A program made the translations under genes and the position numbers. The notes under the pieces are model-generated. The model did no database searches. It saw nothing but the letters and a program-made list of their open reading frames with translations, and was not told the DNA's origin. Shown here in pieces: positions 25,429-34,320 of a stretch of DNA of 64,000 bases (position 1 is its first letter; each line of letters opens with the position of its first letter). The stretch is from contig CAZCBX010000004.1 of assembly GCA_964497185.1 (NCBI GenBank), positions 62,001 through 126,000 on the forward strand. Reading direction: 5' to 3'. This DNA is from CAZCBX01 sp964497185. GTDB taxonomy: Bacteria > Bdellovibrionota_G > JALEGL01 > JAGRMV01.

Positions 25429-25907
25429 TGCGCGTATATCAAGTTTCACTTCCAACACTGCTTGAATTTGGCAAGACCTTGGCTGGCCAAATTCAGCCGG
25501 GGGATATTGTGGGCTTGGAAGGTGGATTGGGCGCCGGCAAAACAACCCTGATTAAATCGATATGTGCTGCTTGGGGCATCGATCCACAAGACGTCACCAG
25601 CCCCACCTACGTTTATCATCATCAGTATGTTGGAGAAGTGGTGGTGGATCACATGGATTTATATCGCATCGTTGACGAACCAAGTTTATACCATATGGGG
25701 CTAAGCGACTGTTTGAACACATCGAGTATCGTGTTGATCGAATGGATCAATCGTTTTCCATCATTTGCAAACCCCACCCTGACCATCAAGCTTGTATTGG
25801 ACGACGAAGAATCAAGAGATTTGCACATTCACGATGGGCAGCTTGAAGGCTCCCGGCTGGAAAGTTTTCGGCAAGCGTTGTCACCGTGGCAAAAGGAATC
25901 TGCATGA
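25428..25907 (+). CDS. tsaE: tRNA threonylcarbamoyladenosine biosynthesis ATPase TsaE
   Basis: 159 residues. The P-loop GGLGAGKTT is at 32-40, followed by the family marks SPTYVYHHQY, VVDHMDLYRI and VLIEWINRFP. TsaE is the ATPase that, with TsaB and TsaD, makes t6A37 in ANN-reading tRNAs. tsaB and tsaD are not in this window. It shares one base with pdxJ and its TGA overlaps the lysC ATG. Confidence 0.93.
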   Translation: MRVYQVSLPTLLEFGKTLAGQIQPGDIVGLEGGLGAGKTTLIKSICAAWGIDPQDVTSPTYVYHHQYVGEVVVDHMDLYRIVDEPSLYHMGLSDCLNTSSIVLIEWINRFPSFANPTLTIKLVLDDEESRDLHIHDGQLEGSRLESFRQALSPWQKESA

Positions 25908-27091
25908 AACCCATGGTGGTTCAAAAATATGGGGGCACGTCGGTTGCCTCCTTGGAACGAATGCACGCCATTGCGGATCACTTGCATACAAGGGTGGATC
26001 AGCAAAAAACAGTGGTGGTGGTTTCGGCCATGGGCAACACCACCGATCGTTTGCTGGCTTCCGCACAAGACCTATCCATGGATGCGAGCATTGAAAAAGA
26101 TTTATTGCTTTGCACAGGTGAATTAACCTCCACCGCGTACATGACCATGGTGCTTAAGCAGCACGGAATTAGAGCCACATGCCATACGCCCTGGTCGTTG
26201 CCCATTCGCACCACCGATCACCCAGGTCAAGCGTGGATACGGTCGGTGGGTCTTGATCTCATCCGGGAGAGTTTTATAAATCATGATGTGATTGTGGTGC
26301 CAGGTTTTCAAGGCATCCATGAAAGCACCGTGACCACTCTGGGGCGTGGTGGCACTGATTTGTCGGCCGTGGCGTTAAGTGTGGCCCTTGAGGCCAATGC
26401 GTGTGAAATATACACCGATGTGCCCGGTGTGATGACCGCAGACCCCAAAATTGTGCCCAACGCGCGGTTGCTATTATGCATGGGTATGGATGCCATGATC
26501 GAGTTTGCCTATGCGGGCGCAAAAGTTTTACAGCCCCGGTGTGTGACATTGGCCAAACGATTTGATGTGGCGCTGACGGTGCGAAGCAGTTTTGATTTTG
26601 ACCAGCCAGGTACGCGCTTGGTGAAAGGAGAACCCATGGAGCGAACAGTTTTATCAGGCGTGGCATTGCGGCCTGAGCAAACCTATGTGGAAATATCGGT
26701 GCAAGAGCCCGTCCAGTTTTCAAGTTGGTTGGAAAGCGCATCAAAAATGAACGGTCAGCTGCGCTGGGTGCAGCAAAATCAACATCATTTAACGGCAGGG
26801 CTGACAGTGACGCCTCAACAATTTGATCCACTGATGGCCACCATTCAATCACAGAACCAATGGCAAATTTCACACCAGCCCGTGGCGGAAGTGTCGTTGA
26901 TCGGTACAGGCCTACGCATGGACGTTCAATTCACCAACAAAATTCTTCAAGTCCTTGCGCAGCACACTGTAAAGGTTATGGATATTCGTGTGTCGGACAA
27001 TGCCATATCTTGTTTGATCGATCCCAGCCAGGGGCAACAAACCGTTCGACTGATGCACGATGCATTTGGCCTAGAAAAAGAACCCAACTAA
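25904..27091 (+). CDS. lysC: Aspartate kinase
   Basis: 395 residues from the ATG at 25904, which follows AAAGGAAT; an in-frame start 18 bases earlier lacks a site. The kinase signature VVQKYGGTSVAS, then VVVSAMGNTTDRL, the GFQGIHESTVTTLGRGGTDLSAVAL phosphate loop and the EIYTDVPGVMTADPKIV segment are all present. Two ACT domains follow (about 265-395) with VSLIGTGLRMDVQFTNKILQVL, so feedback control by lysine or threonine is likely. The first step from aspartate to lysine, threonine and methionine is thus encoded; asd at 50808 does the second. Its start overlaps the tsaE stop by 4 bases. Confidence 0.95.
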   Translation: MKPMVVQKYGGTSVASLERMHAIADHLHTRVDQQKTVVVVSAMGNTTDRLLASAQDLSMDASIEKDLLLCTGELTSTAYMTMVLKQHGIRATCHTPWSLPIRTTDHPGQAWIRSVGLDLIRESFINHDVIVVPGFQGIHESTVTTLGRGGTDLSAVALSVALEANACEIYTDVPGVMTADPKIVPNARLLLCMGMDAMIEFAYAGAKVLQPRCVTLAKRFDVALTVRSSFDFDQPGTRLVKGEPMERTVLSGVALRPEQTYVEISVQEPVQFSSWLESASKMNGQLRWVQQNQHHLTAGLTVTPQQFDPLMATIQSQNQWQISHQPVAEVSLIGTGLRMDVQFTNKILQVLAQHTVKVMDIRVSDNAISCLIDPSQGQQTVRLMHDAFGLEKEPN

Positions 27092-27112
27092 AAAAAGATC
27101 AAAACCCAGCAT

Positions 27113-27124
27113 ACAAACGTTTGT
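27113..27124. promoter_or_regulatory. Short perfect palindrome upstream of the small RNA promoter
   Basis: ACAAACGTTTGT is a perfect 12-bp dyad that ends one base before the -35 box at 27126. The position suits an activator or repressor site. It could also be part of a weak hairpin after lysC. Confidence 0.35.
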
Positions 27125-27125
27125 T

Positions 27126-27154
27126 TTGGAATAAAACATGCATAAGTACATAAT
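27126..27154 (+). promoter_or_regulatory. Promoter of a probable small RNA
   Basis: TTGGAA (27126-27131) and CATAAT (27149-27154) lie 17 bases apart. Transcription would begin near 27161. No protein gene begins within reach of this start before the terminator at 27286. Confidence 0.6.
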
Positions 27155-27160
27155 AAGTAG

Positions 27161-27306
27161 ATGAAGAAATGTTGATCCATCCGATCTGATTGCTTCGTGA
27201 GGAAAAGTGGGCGCACCCAAAAAAAATGTGGCCAATGATTCCTCATAGGGATTCGGGGAGTGAGAAATCATTGGCACACAGGAGAAAAAATGGCAGTGCC
27301 ATTTTT
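27161..27306 (+). ncRNA. Candidate structured small RNA of about 146 nt
   Basis: It starts at a good promoter and ends at a perfect intrinsic terminator. The middle folds into a long stem: TGTG and CCAATGATT (27227-27240), then CTCA, pair with TGAG, AATCATTGG and CACA (27261-27278) with only small bulges. The 5' half is purine-rich single strand (GAGGAAAAG). No reading frame of useful length is present. I recognise no known riboswitch or 6S RNA signature. It lies between lysC and a ComEA-like gene. Confidence 0.5.
27286..27306 (+). terminator. Intrinsic terminator of the small RNA
   Basis: AAAAATGGCA and TGCCATTTTT pair perfectly over 10 bases around a single G, and the right arm ends in a run of five T. 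The A and T flanks make it active in both directions. Confidence 0.7.
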
Positions 27307-27366
27307 ATGCCTATTGGTTACCACTGGTTTTGGCAGGCTGTCAAGCCAAGTTAGAAATATAAGTAT

Positions 27367-27741
27367 ATGTTTTTATTGAATAAAATAAAATTAGGCGCTT
27401 TGGTATTTTTTTTGATGGCTGGCGCATCGGTGGGCGTTTTTCGTTATTTTCAGCATCGTCCGCGGGTCGTCAAAATGGATAAGCTGCCGAAATCAATTGC
27501 AAAACAGCCGGGCAAGGCCATGCTGCAAGGTGTAAAAAGGGATCTAAATTCAATGGATCGTGCCGAATTGGAGTGGATTGCAGGCATTGGACCCAAGCGT
27601 GCTAGGCGAATCATCCGCGCACGGCAAAAACAGCCTTTTCGAACTTGGTCAGAGGTCAAAAAACGAACCCGCCTACCCAAATCCGTCCTTGATCAGTTGA
27701 CCCGTTATACGGTATTACCTCAAGACCATGAAAAACAATAA
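27367..27741 (+). CDS. ComEA-like helix-hairpin-helix DNA-binding protein
   Basis: 124 residues with an N-terminal membrane anchor (LGALVFFLMAGASVGVF) and a C-terminal HhH pair: LNSMDRAELEWIAGIGPKRA, then RIIRARQKQPFRTWSEV and LPKSVLDQL. This is the ComEA layout, a membrane-bound receptor that pulls double-stranded DNA into the periplasm. comEC is at 45922, so a competence system may be present. Its stop lies inside the start region of mnmA, overlapping by 14 bases. No ribosome binding site is obvious. Confidence 0.78.
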   Translation: MFLLNKIKLGALVFFLMAGASVGVFRYFQHRPRVVKMDKLPKSIAKQPGKAMLQGVKRDLNSMDRAELEWIAGIGPKRARRIIRARQKQPFRTWSEVKKRTRLPKSVLDQLTRYTVLPQDHEKQ

Positions 27742-28804
27742 ACCAAGAGTGGTCGTTGCCATGAGTGGCGGCGTGGATAGTTCGGTGGCTGCCCATTTGC
27801 TTGTGGAACAGGGCTATGAAGTCATTGGCATTTCCATGCGTTTGTGGTCTTACGATCCAGACACCACGCATGGGTGCTGTACGCCCGACGATTTATACGA
27901 TGCACGAAAAGTGGCCACAGGCTTAAACATTCCTTATTACGTGTCCAATTTTGAGCAAAAGTTTGAAGGGGCAGTGGTCGATCAGTTTATTGAAAGCTAC
28001 CGCAATGGCGAAACCCCCAACCCATGTGTACGCTGCAACACCGACATCAAATTTGATATCCTTTTGCAAAGAGCGCAAGAGCTTGGCGCCGATTATTTGG
28101 CCACGGGTCACTATGCGCGATTGGCCAAAGATGACCAAGGCAAAATTTACCTGCGCCAAGCCGTTGATCAACAAAAAGATCAGTCCTACTTTTTATTCGG
28201 CATGAATCAGCAGCAGCTTTCAAAACTGATGTTTCCATTGGGTGAAATGGTCAAAGAAGAAGTTCGGGAAATTGGCCGCAAAGCCGGCATTGTCACCAGC
28301 GATAAAAAAGACTCGCAAGAAATTTGTTTTGTGCCCACCGATTATAAAAAGTTTGTCCAAGACCGCATCCCCGAACAAGACATCATCAAAGGCAATTTGG
28401 TGGACGAAAGCGGCCATGTTCTGGGGCAGCACGAGGGCATCCATGGGTACACCATTGGTCAGCGCAAAGGCATCAACGTGCCCACCACCTTGCCCATGTT
28501 TGTGTCCAACATCGATAAAACCACCGGCGACATTGTCGTGGGTGATCAAGCGTCACTGATGAAAAAAGAATTTGTGGTCAAAGAGCTGCGCTGGACCGAT
28601 CAGCCCGTTGAAAAAGGTCAAACCTACCTTATGAAAATCCGCAGCCGTTTTACTCCTTCGCCTGTGGAAGTGTTGGAAACAGGCGAAACCGTCACGCTTG
28701 CTTTTCAAGAGCCTCAAAAATCCATCACCCCGGGCCAAGCTGCCGTCTTTTATCAAGGCGACGCCGTGATCGGCGGCGGCTGGATCGATCGCGTGATTCG
28801 CTGA
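27728..28804 (+). CDS. mnmA: tRNA-uridine 2-sulfurtransferase MnmA
   Basis: 358 residues, normal for MnmA. The PP-loop AMSGGVDSSVAAHLL is at 11-25, the first catalytic cysteine is in NPCVRCN, the second in SQEICFVP, and the tRNA-binding loop includes ATGHYARL and DQSYFLFGM. The enzyme puts sulfur on U34 of tRNAs for Lys, Glu and Gln. The beginning overlaps the ComEA-like gene. The rhodanese at 187 is not part of the known sulfur relay. Confidence 0.96.
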   Translation: MKNNKPRVVVAMSGGVDSSVAAHLLVEQGYEVIGISMRLWSYDPDTTHGCCTPDDLYDARKVATGLNIPYYVSNFEQKFEGAVVDQFIESYRNGETPNPCVRCNTDIKFDILLQRAQELGADYLATGHYARLAKDDQGKIYLRQAVDQQKDQSYFLFGMNQQQLSKLMFPLGEMVKEEVREIGRKAGIVTSDKKDSQEICFVPTDYKKFVQDRIPEQDIIKGNLVDESGHVLGQHEGIHGYTIGQRKGINVPTTLPMFVSNIDKTTGDIVVGDQASLMKKEFVVKELRWTDQPVEKGQTYLMKIRSRFTPSPVEVLETGETVTLAFQEPQKSITPGQAAVFYQGDAVIGGGWIDRVIR

Positions 28805-28819
28805 TTCTAAGTGTAGGAC

Positions 28820-29356
28820 TTACCCGTCGTAAAAATCATTGTCTTCCATGTAAGCATGGATTTCGGGCGTGACCACGTTTTGGATGATGTTTTTTTCGTA
28901 CGCGTCTTCGCGAATGTTGGTGCTGGATATGTTGGGAATGGAGGCCGGGTGGGATTTGTCGCCGCGGGGGACCAAGTGTATGTCAAACTCTTGGCTGAGT
29001 TCTTCGTAATGGTTCCAGGTTTTAAGCTGTTTTTCTAGGTCTGAGCCAATGATGAGCGAAAAAGTATCATTTGGGTTTTGGGTCTTGAGCGCGCGCAGGG
29101 TTTGGTAGGTTTTGCCATCATGGTCGAGCTTGGATTCGATGTCGGTGACCAAAAAGGGCGGGGAAAATTCCGCCACCAGGAGACGGCACATGTGCAAACG
29201 GTGTGCGTAGGGGATGCTGTGTTTGCCAAAGGGGTGTTTGTAAACGGGGGCAAACCAAATTTGATCAAGGTTGAAGGTTTTTAGCGCGTATGTGGCGGCC
29301 AATAAATGACCGAGGTGTGGAGGGTTAAAGCTCCCACCAAAAAATCCGATTTTCAT
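28820..29356 (-). CDS. nadD: Nicotinate-nucleotide adenylyltransferase
   Basis: 178 residues from the ATG at 29356, which follows AGGAT. The nucleotidyltransferase signature GGSFNPPHLGHLLAA is at the N-terminus, then IWFAPVYKHPFGK, FSLIIGSDLEK and the C-terminal ISSTNIRED motif. NadD adenylates nicotinate mononucleotide in NAD synthesis. An upstream in-frame TTG at 29362 would add two residues. It is convergent with mnmA, with 15 bases between their stops. Confidence 0.93.
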   Translation of the reverse strand: MKIGFFGGSFNPPHLGHLLAATYALKTFNLDQIWFAPVYKHPFGKHSIPYAHRLHMCRLLVAEFSPPFLVTDIESKLDHDGKTYQTLRALKTQNPNDTFSLIIGSDLEKQLKTWNHYEELSQEFDIHLVPRGDKSHPASIPNISSTNIREDAYEKNIIQNVVTPEIHAYMEDNDFYDG

Positions 29357-29859
29357 GAGCAAATCCTATCAGCTTGCCTTCCAACTCAAAAGCGCTTTTT
29401 CATTTCTTGAAAGTTGCTTTGGCTTCAAATCATAGGGCTGTTTACAATGCATTGATCTTTTGGTTCAAGGATTTTGAAGGGACTTCGTTTTCAGCTTTGT
29501 AGGCTTCTGCTCGCTAGTCCTCGCTTCGCTGCGGAGACGCTCGCAGAAGCCTACAAAGCTGTTTCGGCATTCTGAGCTTATGATTGTGAAAAAGGGGCGA
29601 TGGACCTAGTGAATGTGGGTCCCGCGGGTCCCTCAATACCTGTATGCTTAGGGATAGGGCAGATGATTGAGAGATTGAATTGAAGGTTTTGTGACTATCG
29701 AACGGGGGCTTTGGGTGCATTGACTTTTTGAGGATAGGCAGTGTATAAGGCATTGAAAAGAAAAGGTGAAGTTAATTTTAATGGCGCTTTTCTCGTCCTT
29801 GAAAGCAACATCCTCTTTTCAAATGTCTTTCACTTTTCGGACAGGTCCATTGCGAAGGC
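29357..29859. other. Intergenic region without a gene between nadD and mtaB
   Basis: About 500 bases with no credible reading frame. It holds the large palindrome at 29492-29561 and, near 29620-29635, a direct repeat of GGGTCCC around CCCGCGGG. Both flanking genes run away from it, so it must contain both promoters, but I see no convincing -35/-10 pair. Confidence 0.7.
29492..29561. repeat. Dispersed palindrome, copy 1 (19-bp perfect arms)
   Basis: Arms 29492-29510 (CAGCTTTGTAGGCTTCTGC) and 29543-29561 are perfect reverse complements. The 32-base loop (29511-29542) carries the family core CTCGCTTCGCTGCGGAGACG, which can itself fold into a short hairpin. The arms share no sequence with those of the other copies. 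No T-run follows, so it is not a typical terminator. Confidence 0.8.
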
Positions 29860-31167
29860 ATGGATTTGAAATTGGTATATATGGAAAACAAACTACACAA
29901 TGTGCACACTTATACGTTTGGCTGCAAAGTCAATTTTTACGACACGTCTCAAATGGAAGCGGTGATGCAGCGGGGTGATCAGGCAGTTGTGGATCATCAA
30001 AAAAGCCATGCGCCCGATGCCATCGTGATTAACACATGCACGGTCACTGAAAGTGCCGACAAGCAAGCGCGTCAATTGATTCGCAAGCTGAAGCGGGAGC
30101 ACCCCCTTGCAAAAATTGTGGTCACTGGATGTTATGCGCAAGAAAACCCGGGTGAAATTCAAGCCATGGATGAAGTCAATGCGGTGGTGCCCATCCGAGC
30201 GTATCCGTCGTTGCCGCAAGTGTTGGGCTGGCAAGAACAAATCTCTACCGAGCCGGTGGTGGTTACCTCGCAGCGCACCCGTGCCAATTTAAAAATACAG
30301 GATGGTTGCAATGCGTATTGCTCCTTTTGCATCATTCCGTATGTGCGCGGGAAAAGTACATCGATTGAAATGCCCGTCTTGCTTCACCAGGCCAGCCAAT
30401 ATGTGGCGCAAGGCCACCAAGAGTTGGTGATTACGGGTACCCACATTGCGGGCTACGGCCGCGATCTAAAACCGCGGCTGCGTTTGTCCGATGTGCTTTA
30501 TCAATTGGTACGGCAGCATCCCGATATTGCCCTGCGCATCAGCTCACTGGAGCCTGTGGGGTTGACACCCGACTTTTTTAAAGCGCTGCGTGATATTCCC
30601 AATGTTCGACCTCATTTTCACATTCCCTTGCAAAGTGGAAGCGACGATGTGTTGAAAAAAATGAACCGAAAATACAAAGTTCAGCATTATCAACGTCGCA
30701 TTGAAACACTTCATGCAATCTATGATCGGGTTAATATTGGCAGCGATGTCATTGTGGGTTTTCCAGGGGAGACCAAGCGCGACTTTGACCAAACTGTGGC
30801 ATTGGTGGAAACACTGCCCATGACGTATCTTCATGTGTTTCCTTATTCGCAGCGGCCTGGCACCAAAGCCAATCAATACGAGGAAACGGTCTCCGTGCAG
30901 GAGAAAAAACGCAGGGTTCGCACATTGCGCACGCTCAGTGAACAAAAAAAACAAGCCTTTTATCAACAGTTTTCAGGTGAGACGCACAGCGTACTTGTGG
31001 AAAAAAAGAGAAATGCTGCGGGTTTGCTGAAGGGCTACACCCCTCATTACCTTCCAGTGCAAATGGCCGGCGGAGATCGGCTGATGGAAAAAGAAGTTCA
31101 GGTGCGCTTGGAACAATGCAAACAAGATGACAAAGGCCAATGGTATTTTGAGGCGGTGGTGTTATGA
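29860..31167 (+). CDS. mtaB: tRNA (t6A37) methylthiotransferase MtaB
   Basis: 435 residues of the radical-SAM methylthiotransferase family. The N-terminal domain opens with TYTFGCKVNFYDTSQMEAVM, whose GCKVN is the MtaB rather than the MiaB form. Further cluster cysteines are in INTCTVTESAD and VTGCYAQENPG. The radical-SAM motif is CNAYCSFCIIPYVRG. A TRAM domain closes the protein. It makes ms2t6A at position 37 from t6A, the product of the TsaE pathway. ATG at 29860 or 29881 could be used; neither has a clear ribosome binding site. It overlaps rnc by 4 bases. Confidence 0.9.
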   Translation: MDLKLVYMENKLHNVHTYTFGCKVNFYDTSQMEAVMQRGDQAVVDHQKSHAPDAIVINTCTVTESADKQARQLIRKLKREHPLAKIVVTGCYAQENPGEIQAMDEVNAVVPIRAYPSLPQVLGWQEQISTEPVVVTSQRTRANLKIQDGCNAYCSFCIIPYVRGKSTSIEMPVLLHQASQYVAQGHQELVITGTHIAGYGRDLKPRLRLSDVLYQLVRQHPDIALRISSLEPVGLTPDFFKALRDIPNVRPHFHIPLQSGSDDVLKKMNRKYKVQHYQRRIETLHAIYDRVNIGSDVIVGFPGETKRDFDQTVALVETLPMTYLHVFPYSQRPGTKANQYEETVSVQEKKRRVRTLRTLSEQKKQAFYQQFSGETHSVLVEKKRNAAGLLKGYTPHYLPVQMAGGDRLMEKEVQVRLEQCKQDDKGQWYFEAVVL

Positions 31168-31871
31168 GTCCGTCCATCTTTCAATGGCTGGAAGAATGCA
31201 TTGAGCAGCCCCTTGCCAACAAAAAAGTAATTGAAACGGCGTTGGCCCATCGATCGTTTGCCAATGAAAGCAAACAAGAAGACCAAAAAGACAATGAGCG
31301 GCTGGAGTTTTTAGGCGATGCCGTATTGGGCATGGTGGTAACGGCTGAGTTGATCAAAACTTACCCAAAGGAGAATGAAGGCACCTTGTCTAAATATCGC
31401 TCTACCTTGGTCAACGAAAAAAGTTTGAGTCAAGTGGCACGACGGATCCATTTGGGACCTGCGCTTCGCTTGGGCAAAGGCGAAGAGCGCAATGGCGGGC
31501 GGGACAAAGACTCGATCTTATCCGATGCATTCGAAGCCCTGGTGGCCAGCGTGTATGTGTCCAACGGCATTGAAGCAGCACGAAAATTGATTATTGAAAC
31601 CATGCGAGAAGACATTGAAGCAGTTTCAGAGGTGTGCAGCTTGCATGATTACAAATCCACCCTGCAAGAGTATACGCTTAAAACATTTAAAGCGATGCCA
31701 AGGTATACCTTGGTTGAAGAAGAGGGGCCGGATCACCACAAAATTTTTCGTTCAAAAGTGAACGTGCAAAACAAAGTGATGGGCGTGGGCCAGGGTCGGT
31801 CTAAAAAAGAATCGGAACAGTTTGCGGCGCAACATGCCTTAAAACAGTTGGAAGAGAGAAAAGCGTCATGA
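31164..31871 (+). CDS. rnc: Ribonuclease III
   Basis: 235 residues. The catalytic signature NERLEFLGDAVLG is at 44-56, with the second acidic pair in KDSILSDAFEALVASVY. The double-stranded RNA binding domain follows (DYKSTLQEYTLKTF to KKESEQFAAQHALKQL). RNase III matures rRNA and trims structured RNAs, which matters for the hairpin-rich elements in this genome. It lies in a tight operon mtaB-rnc-der with 4-base overlaps. Confidence 0.96.
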   Translation: MSPSIFQWLEECIEQPLANKKVIETALAHRSFANESKQEDQKDNERLEFLGDAVLGMVVTAELIKTYPKENEGTLSKYRSTLVNEKSLSQVARRIHLGPALRLGKGEERNGGRDKDSILSDAFEALVASVYVSNGIEAARKLIIETMREDIEAVSEVCSLHDYKSTLQEYTLKTFKAMPRYTLVEEEGPDHHKIFRSKVNVQNKVMGVGQGRSKKESEQFAAQHALKQLEERKAS

Positions 31872-33205
31872 TGCCCAAAATATTAATTGTTGGACGACCC
31901 AATGTCGGAAAGTCATCTTTGTTTAATCGCCTGGTGGGTTATCGCAAAGCCATCGTGTATGATCGACCCGGCGTGACGCGCGATCGCAATCAAGCTCAAA
32001 TAAGCATTGGCAACCGCGCCATTGAACTGATTGATTCAGGTGGATATGAATTTCGCAGAGACGGTGTGATCGAAGATGAAATCGCCCACCAGATTGAACA
32101 AGGTTTGCAAGATTGCAGTTTGCTGATTTGGGTCGTGGATGCCCGTGTGGGACTGCATGGCGAAGATGAACGCTTGGCGAAAATATTTCGAAAGTTGAAT
32201 AAGCCGCTGCTGATGGTGCTCAATAAAATTGACCCCGGAAGCAAAGAGACCCAAGCCGACGAATTTTTTAAATTGGGTTTTGATCCCATGGTGTCGATTT
32301 CGGCTGAGCATGGTTTGGGAATGGCCGATTTAAAGCAGGCCATTGTCAACATGCTGCCCGAGCCTGGTGAAGATTCACAAAATCAGGCAGAAGTTGAAAC
32401 CGAGGGAGAAAAACGAATTTCCATTGCGCTGGTCGGACGCCCCAATGTTGGCAAATCGTCGATCATCAATGCGTTGATTGAAAAACAGCGCCTGGCCGTG
32501 TCTGAAATTGCAGGCACCACCCGTGACTCCATCGACATTGAATTTGATCATGAAGGTGAAAAATACACCCTGCTCGATACCGCGGGTTTGCGCTATAAAC
32601 GCAAAGTCCAAGACAGCGTTGAATATTTTAGCGTAAAAAGAACCATGGACGCCATTGAACGCGCGGACGTTGTATTTCTCATTTTATCGGGACCGGATCA
32701 ATTGACCACGCAGGAAGAAAAAATTGCGGCACAGATTATCCAACAAAACAAAGCCTACGGTATTTTTATCAACAAGTGGGATCTTTGCGAAAAAGGCAAC
32801 GAGGCCAGAAAACTGGCCCGCGAAAACTTGCTGTACAAGGCGCCTTTTTTACGGTTTGCCGATGTGTTTTTTATTTCTGCTTTGGAGCGAAAAGGACTTC
32901 ATAAAATTCTTACACAGGCACGACATCTGGCCGGTAAAATTCGCCATGAATACACCGAGGAAGAGTTAACCCGCGCGTATCAAGTGATCTCTTCCCATCA
33001 CAGTGAGGTGGGAGCCAAGGGACACTTTTTAGAGCTCAAACGATTGTCTGCCTACCCAAGGCAAAACAAATCACCCATATTTAAAGTAAAGTGCAATCGA
33101 CCACATTTGGTCACGTCGGCTTATGCCAAGTATTGGAAAAATGCCTTGGTGGATTTTTTTGGTCTTCGCGGCATTCCCATCGAAGTTCGTTTTCGACAGA
33201 AATAA
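31868..33205 (+). CDS. der: Ribosome-associated GTPase Der (EngA)
   Basis: 445 residues with two tandem G domains, the mark of Der. Each has a GRPNVGKSS P-loop (about 7-15 and 190-198). Switch and base motifs are RPGVTRDR, DSGGYEF and NKID in the first, and AGTTRDS, DTAGLRY and NKWD in the second. The C-terminal KH-like domain follows. Der is needed for 50S subunit assembly. In E. coli der follows bamB, whereas here it is in an operon with rnc. It ends 8 bases before the convergent lipoprotein gene. Confidence 0.97.
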   Translation: MMPKILIVGRPNVGKSSLFNRLVGYRKAIVYDRPGVTRDRNQAQISIGNRAIELIDSGGYEFRRDGVIEDEIAHQIEQGLQDCSLLIWVVDARVGLHGEDERLAKIFRKLNKPLLMVLNKIDPGSKETQADEFFKLGFDPMVSISAEHGLGMADLKQAIVNMLPEPGEDSQNQAEVETEGEKRISIALVGRPNVGKSSIINALIEKQRLAVSEIAGTTRDSIDIEFDHEGEKYTLLDTAGLRYKRKVQDSVEYFSVKRTMDAIERADVVFLILSGPDQLTTQEEKIAAQIIQQNKAYGIFINKWDLCEKGNEARKLARENLLYKAPFLRFADVFFISALERKGLHKILTQARHLAGKIRHEYTEEELTRAYQVISSHHSEVGAKGHFLELKRLSAYPRQNKSPIFKVKCNRPHLVTSAYAKYWKNALVDFFGLRGIPIEVRFRQK

Positions 33206-33213
33206 CTTTAAGT

Positions 33214-34215
33214 TTACAAAGACTGAAGTTCAATGACGGGTTGACCAATGACCTTGACCCATTGATCAATGAGCCTTAGGTTGCCAATGACATGCGTGGG
33301 TAGTTCAGCATCCATGGAAATAAAGTTGGCTTCGAATTCGATGTCCAGTTCTTCTGAAAATGTAGAAAACAATGCTTGATCGGCTTGCCCCTCCAGCAAT
33401 GGAAATTCACTTAAAGAGGGTTGAAAAGCGCCCAACACTGGGGCCAAGTTAAGCGTAAAAGTTTTTTTCTGCTCGTCGCTAAAAGTCAAGATGGCTTGCT
33501 GATGGCCAAGAAAAGCGTAGGTGTCTGGTTGCTCTGAATGAGGGACCAGCAAATATAAACGCCATTGCTGGTAAGGCGTTTGGCTTACGTGGTCCATGCT
33601 GCATTGAAAACTTTTGGTGGGCGTGGTTTCAATGGCGGGCATTTTGCTTACATCAAAGATTTTTAACACAACCGCATCGGCGGTGTAACATTCATTGGTG
33701 CTGCAGAAAGTGCCAGACTGGCGTGTTTTTTTACCCAACGAAGCTTGGTAAATGCCCACGTCGCACTGGTGTTGTTGTTCAATTGAAATGTCTTGATTCA
33801 ATACAAGGGTGCTTTTTTCATCAAGGGTCATTGGTTCTTGTTTTAGATCCACCATTTTTAAATGTGTTTGATCCCCTTGGTTGGTAAATTGATAATAAAG
33901 TGCCACCCCGGGCGTCATCAAGCCGGGCAGCATGGAGGATGTTTGCTTGCTTATGCTTAAAGGTTTTGGATCCGACTGTGGTCTACAGCCGCAGCTTCCT
34001 GCTGGCAGTGGTGCTTGTATGTCGTTGGAGGAATCAGATGCGGATGTCTTTTCGTCGGAAGGGATGGGTTCAGACTGCTGCTTTGTCATGGATGTAGACG
34101 TTTGCGCGCTGGCTTCACTGCTCGACGAAGCTGGATCATTTTGACAACCCACCAACCCAGCGCAGAAAATAAGCAAGCTGCGAATAAAAATATCTGCTTT
34201 TTTGTGTCGTTTCAT
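33214..34215 (-). CDS. Lipoprotein of unknown function
   Basis: 333 residues with a lipobox GLVGC (lipidated C24), followed by a Ser/Ala/Thr-rich linker to about residue 70. The mature domain has several cysteines (CGCRP, HQCDVGIY, CSTNECYTADAV, FQCSMDHVS) that could form disulfides. Beta strands such as ALYYQFTNQGD and WRLYLLVPHSEQPD suggest a beta fold. I recognise no family. AAGGAT lies 13 bases before the ATG. It is transcribed alone. Confidence 0.7.
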   Translation of the reverse strand: MKRHKKADIFIRSLLIFCAGLVGCQNDPASSSSEASAQTSTSMTKQQSEPIPSDEKTSASDSSNDIQAPLPAGSCGCRPQSDPKPLSISKQTSSMLPGLMTPGVALYYQFTNQGDQTHLKMVDLKQEPMTLDEKSTLVLNQDISIEQQHQCDVGIYQASLGKKTRQSGTFCSTNECYTADAVVLKIFDVSKMPAIETTPTKSFQCSMDHVSQTPYQQWRLYLLVPHSEQPDTYAFLGHQQAILTFSDEQKKTFTLNLAPVLGAFQPSLSEFPLLEGQADQALFSTFSEELDIEFEANFISMDAELPTHVIGNLRLIDQWVKVIGQPVIELQSL

Positions 34216-34320
34216 TGAAAATTTATATCCTTAACGTATAGTACGACAATACATGAAAATAACGCATTGTGCAAAAGTGCACATGGCACGGAACGTACCA
34301 CAAAAAGGAGCTTAGAGGGT

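Noticed and set aside
29492..29561. Rho-independent terminator
   Set aside because: The arms pair perfectly but no T-run follows on either strand, and the neighbouring genes run away from it.
29860..31167. MiaB
   Set aside because: The N-terminal GCKVN form and the early cysteine spacing match MtaB. MiaB has GCQMN-type residues there.
33206..33213. Terminator between der and the convergent lipoprotein
   Set aside because: Only 8 bases separate the stops and no stem is visible.
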